This document shows positions 6,602 to 9,069 of a DNA stretch of 9,069 nucleotides, in pieces. The notes below the pieces were generated by a model. It made no database searches, had not been told where the DNA came from, and saw only the letters and a program-made list of their open reading frames with translations. The translations under genes were made by a program, and so were the position numbers. Origin of the DNA: Deltaproteobacteria bacterium UBA2221 (lineage in GTDB: Bacteria > Desulfobacterota > Syntrophorhabdia > Syntrophorhabdales > WCHB1-27); NCBI GenBank assembly GCA_002328485.1, contig DCUF01000064.1:1-9069 (forward strand), written 5' to 3'. The first letter of the stretch is position 1, and the number at the start of each line of letters is the position of its first letter.

Positions 6602-8080
6602 ATGACCGATTTTCTTGATTGTGACATAGCGGAGACACGAGAACTGCTCAAGAAAAAGGAGCTGACGTCCGTCGAGCTGACGACCTTTTATCTTGATCGG
6701 ATAAAAGAACACGACGTTGAATTGGCGTCTTATCTGCGGACCACCGAAGAGCTTGCCATGCAAATGGCCCAGGAGGCAGATCGAAGGATTGCCATGGGCG
6801 AGGACCAGCCCCTTCTCGGTGTTCCTCTGGGGATAAAGGACATTCTGTGTACCAAAGGCGTCGAAACCACCTGCGCCTCACAGATCCTGAAGGGCTTTGT
6901 TCCACCCTACGATGCCACTGTCATAGGAAGGCTGAAAGGCAGCGGTTTTGTCCACCTTGGCCGGCTTAACATGGATGAGTTCGCCATGGGGTCATCGACG
7001 GAGAATTCATCCTTTCAGGTCACCAAGAATCCCTGGGACACAACGAGAATACCCGGGGGCTCAAGTGGAGGCTCGGCCGCAGCGGTCGCGGCAGGGCTCT
7101 GCTCGGCGGCTTTGGGAACGGACACGGGTGGCTCCATCCGTCAGCCCGCTGGTCTTTGTTCTGTTGTGGGCATGAAGCCGACCTATGGCAGGGTCTCCCG
7201 ATACGGTCTCATTGCCTTCGCCTCATCCCTTGATCAGATCGGGCCGGTGACGAGAAATGTGCGGGACTGCGCGACGATACTTCGGGTAATATGCGGTCAT
7301 GATCCCCTTGACTCCACCTCTATCCCCGAGCCTGTTCCTGACTATCTCGCCTCTTTGGGCCGAGAGATCCAGGGCATGCGTATTGGTCTGCCCAAGGAGT
7401 ATTTCATCGAAGGCATGGACAGAGACGTAAAGGAGTCGGTGGAACAATCCGTAAAGATCCTGGAAAGGAATGGGGCCGCAATCGTCCCTGTATCACTGCC
7501 CCATTCTGAATACGCCGTTGCCGTCTACTACATCATTTGTACGGCCGAGGCCTCGTCCAATCTTGCACGATACGACGGTGTCAAGTATGGGATGAGGGTA
7601 GGGGGCAAAGACATCATCCAGATGTATAAAAAAACGCGATCTGCCGGCTTTGGTAGCGAGGTAAAAAGACGGATTATCCTTGGAACCTATGTGCTTTCCT
7701 CTGGGTACTACGACGCTTACTACCGAAAGGCAGGCCAGGTGCGTACCCTTATCCGGCAGGACTTCGATAAGGCATTTGAGCGGTGTGATTTGATTGTGAC
7801 CCCCGTTTCCCCTACCACGGCCTTTAAGATAGGCGAGAGGACCGAAGACCCTCTTACCATGTATCTTTCTGATATCCTTACCATCCCGGTTAATCTCGCA
7901 GGCTTGCCCGCCATTTCCGTTCCTTGTGGCTTTGACGCCACGGGCTTGCCCATTGGAATGCAGATTATCGGAAAGCCCCTCGATGAGTCTACAATCCTAC
8001 AGGCGGCCTTTGTCGTTGAGCAGGAGATAGGGCTCAACAAGATTCCCGAGCGGTTCAGGAGCCGTGGCTATCAATCTTGA
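6602..8080 (+). CDS. gatA: Asp-tRNA(Asn)/Glu-tRNA(Gln) amidotransferase subunit A
   Basis: GatA, 492 residues, full length for the amidase-signature family. It hydrolyses glutamine to release ammonia, which is channelled to GatB for transamidation of misacylated tRNA. The Ser-cisSer-Lys triad is complete: K79 in GVPLGIKD, S154 in [14 protein letters not shown], and S178 in [12 protein letters not shown]. These numbers coincide with those I recall for Staphylococcus aureus GatA. The [13 protein letters not shown] segment and the C-terminal PAISVPCG...[10 protein letters not shown] block are also typical. ATG 6602 follows AAGAGG (6591-6596) at 5 nt. The last 17 nt overlap the uracil-DNA glycosylase gene in another frame, so translation is probably coupled. 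gatB is not adjacent downstream, where it often lies in gatCAB operons. Confidence 0.98.
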   Translation: MTDFLDCDIAETRELLKKKELTSVELTTFYLDRIKEHDVELASYLRTTEELAMQMAQEADRRIAMGEDQPLLGVPLGIKDILCTKGVETTCASQILKGFVPPYDATVIGRLKGSGFVHLGRLNMDEFAMGSSTENSSFQVTKNPWDTTRIPGGSSGGSAAAVAAGLCSAALGTDTGGSIRQPAGLCSVVGMKPTYGRVSRYGLIAFASSLDQIGPVTRNVRDCATILRVICGHDPLDSTSIPEPVPDYLASLGREIQGMRIGLPKEYFIEGMDRDVKESVEQSVKILERNGAAIVPVSLPHSEYAVAVYYIICTAEASSNLARYDGVKYGMRVGGKDIIQMYKKTRSAGFGSEVKRRIILGTYVLSSGYYDAYYRKAGQVRTLIRQDFDKAFERCDLIVTPVSPTTAFKIGERTEDPLTMYLSDILTIPVNLAGLPAISVPCGFDATGLPIGMQIIGKPLDESTILQAAFVVEQEIGLNKIPERFRSRGYQS

Positions 8081-8702
8081 CCCCCATCGCTTTCTCGTCG
8101 CCTTAAGAGGCATGGGCGTGGATGGCCTGTTTTGCCGTGCGGGCCAAGGGGCACAGACCCTGGCCTCTCTCCGGCAAAGGGTCATGAACTGCATCAAATG
8201 CGACCTATGTCGCACCCGCCGGTCTGTCGTTTTTGGCGAAGGCAATCAGGCGGCCGATGTTATCTTTGTCGGTGAGGCTCCTGGCGAAGAAGAGGATCTG
8301 CAGGGAAGACCCTTCGTGGGTCGGGCCGGCCGACTCTTGGACCAACTCATTAGACACACCGGTCTTTCCCGGAACGATGTATTCATCTGTAATGTCCTGA
8401 AATGTCGCCCTCCGGCCAATCGGGATCCGGAAGAGAAGGAGATAGAGACTTGTAAAGGCTACCTCTTTGACCAGATTGATCTCATAGAGCCGAAAATCAT
8501 TTGTCTCCTGGGACGCCACGCCCATAACACGGTTCTTGATGTGGACGAACGCATTACCAAGGTTCGGGGGGCGATCAGGGAGTGGCAGGGAATAACCGTC
8601 ATTTCGACCTTCCACCCTTCGTTCCTGCTGCGAAACGCAAGCCACATGAAGGAGGCCTTAGAAGATATGGAGAGGCTCCGCAACCTTCTGGAGTCCTCCT
8701 GA
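8064..8702 (+). CDS. Family 4 uracil-DNA glycosylase with 4Fe-4S cluster
   Basis: The protein has 212 residues. Family 4 enzymes excise uracil from DNA, starting base excision repair of deaminated cytosine. The four cluster cysteines are present: C43-x2-C46, C114 in KCRPP and C130. Motif GEAPGEEED at 70-78 and FHPS with H184 near the C-terminus form the uracil-binding site, and GRPFVGRAG at 81-89 is also typical. GTG 8064 is chosen because the upstream segment ([16 protein letters not shown]) resembles the N-terminal helix common in longer family members. Its AGGAG (8057-8061) is only 2 nt away, so the start is uncertain; ATG 8112 is an alternative, with AAGAGG just 1 nt upstream. It overlaps gatA by 17 nt. 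Activity on DNA follows from the family and was not tested. Confidence 0.93.
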   Translation: MAINLDPHRFLVALRGMGVDGLFCRAGQGAQTLASLRQRVMNCIKCDLCRTRRSVVFGEGNQAADVIFVGEAPGEEEDLQGRPFVGRAGRLLDQLIRHTGLSRNDVFICNVLKCRPPANRDPEEKEIETCKGYLFDQIDLIEPKIICLLGRHAHNTVLDVDERITKVRGAIREWQGITVISTFHPSFLLRNASHMKEALEDMERLRNLLESS

Positions 8703-8728
8703 GAATTGTGGTAAATATGAAGAAAACC

Positions 8729-8752
8729 GTGCAGGAGCGGTATCTCCTGCAC
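8729..8752. terminator. Perfect 9-bp hairpin after the uracil-DNA glycosylase gene
   Basis: GTGCAGGAG (8729-8737) pairs perfectly with CTCCTGCAC (8744-8752) around a 6-nt loop, 27 nt after the stop. On the + strand no T-run follows, so it is not a classical intrinsic terminator for the upstream operon; it could stabilise the mRNA 3' end or act with Rho. Read on the minus strand the stem is followed by GGTTTTCTT, moderately T-rich, so it could serve minus-strand transcription. Confidence 0.4.
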
Positions 8753-8814
8753 GAACGAACTGCCCCATCGGCCGGCACCCCGTCTTGTCGTATCCCGAAC
8801 AGGTTATATACCCC

Positions 8815-8829
8815 ATAAGTATTACTTAT
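8815..8829. promoter_or_regulatory. Short inverted repeat upstream of the 8850 promoter
   Basis: ATAAGT (8815-8820) and ACTTAT (8824-8829) form 6-bp arms around a 3-nt spacer, in an AT-rich stretch 20 nt before the -35 box. The position suits an activator or operator half-site pair, but such palindromes are frequent by chance in AT-rich DNA. Confidence 0.25.
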
Positions 8830-8849
8830 ATATCATCACAATAAATGAA

Positions 8850-8877
8850 TTGACATCAAAATTACATGATATAGAAT
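8850..8877 (+). promoter_or_regulatory. Sigma70-like promoter
   Basis: TTGACA (8850-8855) is a perfect -35 consensus and TAGAAT (8872-8877) matches five of six bases of the -10 consensus; spacing is 16 bp in AT-rich DNA. The predicted start of transcription is near 8884. This is the best promoter match I see in the window, and it points into a region with no recognisable protein gene. Confidence 0.6.
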
Positions 8878-8883
8878 GCAAAA

Positions 8884-9015
8884 CATGGATGGCCCCAAGC
8901 TCGGACACCTGAATTTACTGGCTGTTCCGATCCTCACAGTGATCATCCAGTCGGCATTAGGCTGAATCCGTCGATCTGGAAGTGACGTAAGGAAGAGAGC
9001 CTAACGCCTATTTTT
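8884..9015 (+). ncRNA. Candidate small RNA or leader transcript
   Basis: A transcript from the promoter above would start near 8884 and could end at the T-run 9011-9015, giving about 130 nt. Possible stems are TCGGACA/TGT-T-CCGA (8901-8907 with 8923-8930, one bulged T) and GGCATTAGGCT/AGCCTAACGCC (8953-8963 with 8998-9008, 10 of 11 pairs). The only ORF at the start is a 26-codon frame (ATG 8885 to TGA 8965) with no Shine-Dalgarno and no recognisable family. I do not recognise 6S, tmRNA, SRP or RNase P RNA motifs. It may equally be the 5' leader of a gene beyond the window. Confidence 0.3.
8953..9015 (+). terminator. Possible intrinsic terminator or attenuator
   Basis: GGCATTAGGCT (8953-8963) pairs with AGCCTAACGCC (8998-9008) with one A-C mismatch. 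TA and then TTTTT (9011-9015) follow directly. The intervening 34 nt is long for a simple terminator loop but contains CGTC/GACG, which can form an inner helix. Stem plus T-run supports termination; the large loop weakens it. Confidence 0.35.
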
Positions 9016-9069
9016 GTCTCAGAGCGGTAAAGAGTATTTTCCAGTCGACCCCTCACACCCGTCACAATC

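Larger units (their letters stand above)
8703..9069. other. Right-end intergenic region without a recognised protein gene
   Basis: About 367 nt follow the glycosylase stop with no frame that resembles a protein family on either strand. Contents in order are the perfect hairpin at 8729-8752, a GC-rich stretch to about 8800, an AT-rich stretch about 8803-8880 with an inverted repeat and the promoter, then the structured candidate transcript. The last 50 bases (9020-9069) show nothing I can assign. Confidence 0.6.

Noticed and set aside
8582..8818. 78-codon + frame overlapping the 3' end of udg
   Set aside because: It is out of frame with a strong udg gene, and its sequence mirrors udg codons and the hairpin region with no independent support.
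8885..8965. 26-codon ORF in the right intergenic region
   Set aside because: It has no Shine-Dalgarno and no recognisable family, and it runs into a stem structure; a leaderless peptide cannot be excluded but is not supported.
8953..9009. Integron attC-like core, because GCCTAAC (8999-9005) fits RYYYAAC and ATTAGGC lies upstream
   Set aside because: The order is reversed relative to attC (RYYYAAC should come first and GTTRRRY last), the partner is ATTAGGC rather than GTTAGGC, and no integrase or cassette is seen.
1..9069. CRISPR array, insertion sequence, prophage or defence island
   Set aside because: No spaced direct repeats, transposase, integrase or defence-type domains are visible; the genes are housekeeping or signalling-like and all on one strand.

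Overview
The window reads as an ordinary housekeeping stretch of a bacterial chromosome with moderately high GC. Every supported gene is on the + strand. The protein style suggests a Deltaproteobacterium/Desulfobacterota-type organism: a ValRS with several Cys pairs, a GatCA amidotransferase, a family 4 Fe-S uracil-DNA glycosylase and a dGTPase-like HD protein. That placement is an inference from family resemblance, not a database result.

Layout. (1) 1-810: 3' part of a dGTPase-like HD phosphohydrolase gene, cut by the window edge. (2) 836-1729: a receiver-domain protein with Asn at the phosphoacceptor position, an acidic/proline-rich linker and a helical C-terminus. (3) 1746-4376: valS. (4) 4376-5671: a DUF294-type nucleotidyltransferase-like protein with a degenerate metal motif, overlapping valS by one base. 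(5) 5682-6053: a CBS-pair protein starting at TTG. (6) 6054-6185: a non-coding gap with inverted repeats. (7) 6186-6479: gatC. (8) 6480-6601: an AT-rich gap holding an imperfect hairpin made of 8-bp units. (9) 6602-8080: gatA. (10) 8064-8702: family 4 uracil-DNA glycosylase, overlapping gatA. (11) 8703-9069: no convincing protein gene, but a perfect 9-bp hairpin, a small inverted repeat, a good sigma70-like promoter and a downstream stem followed by a T-run. Together the last two look like a small-RNA or leader transcription unit.

Function. valS charges tRNA-Val. GatC and GatA are two subunits of the GatCAB amidotransferase, which corrects Glu-tRNA(Gln) and/or Asp-tRNA(Asn); gatB is not in the window. 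The dGTPase-like protein and the uracil-DNA glycosylase deal with nucleotide pools and uracil in DNA. Spacing from dgt to the CBS gene is tight (overlap to 25 nt), so those five genes are probably one operon. gatC-gatA-udg may be read through or start from their own signal in the 6054-6185 gap. I found no clear defence, mobile or otherwise new multi-gene system. The best leads are the two apparent pseudo-signalling proteins flanking valS, the structured gap before gatC, the octamer hairpin inside gatCA, and the candidate small RNA at the right end.
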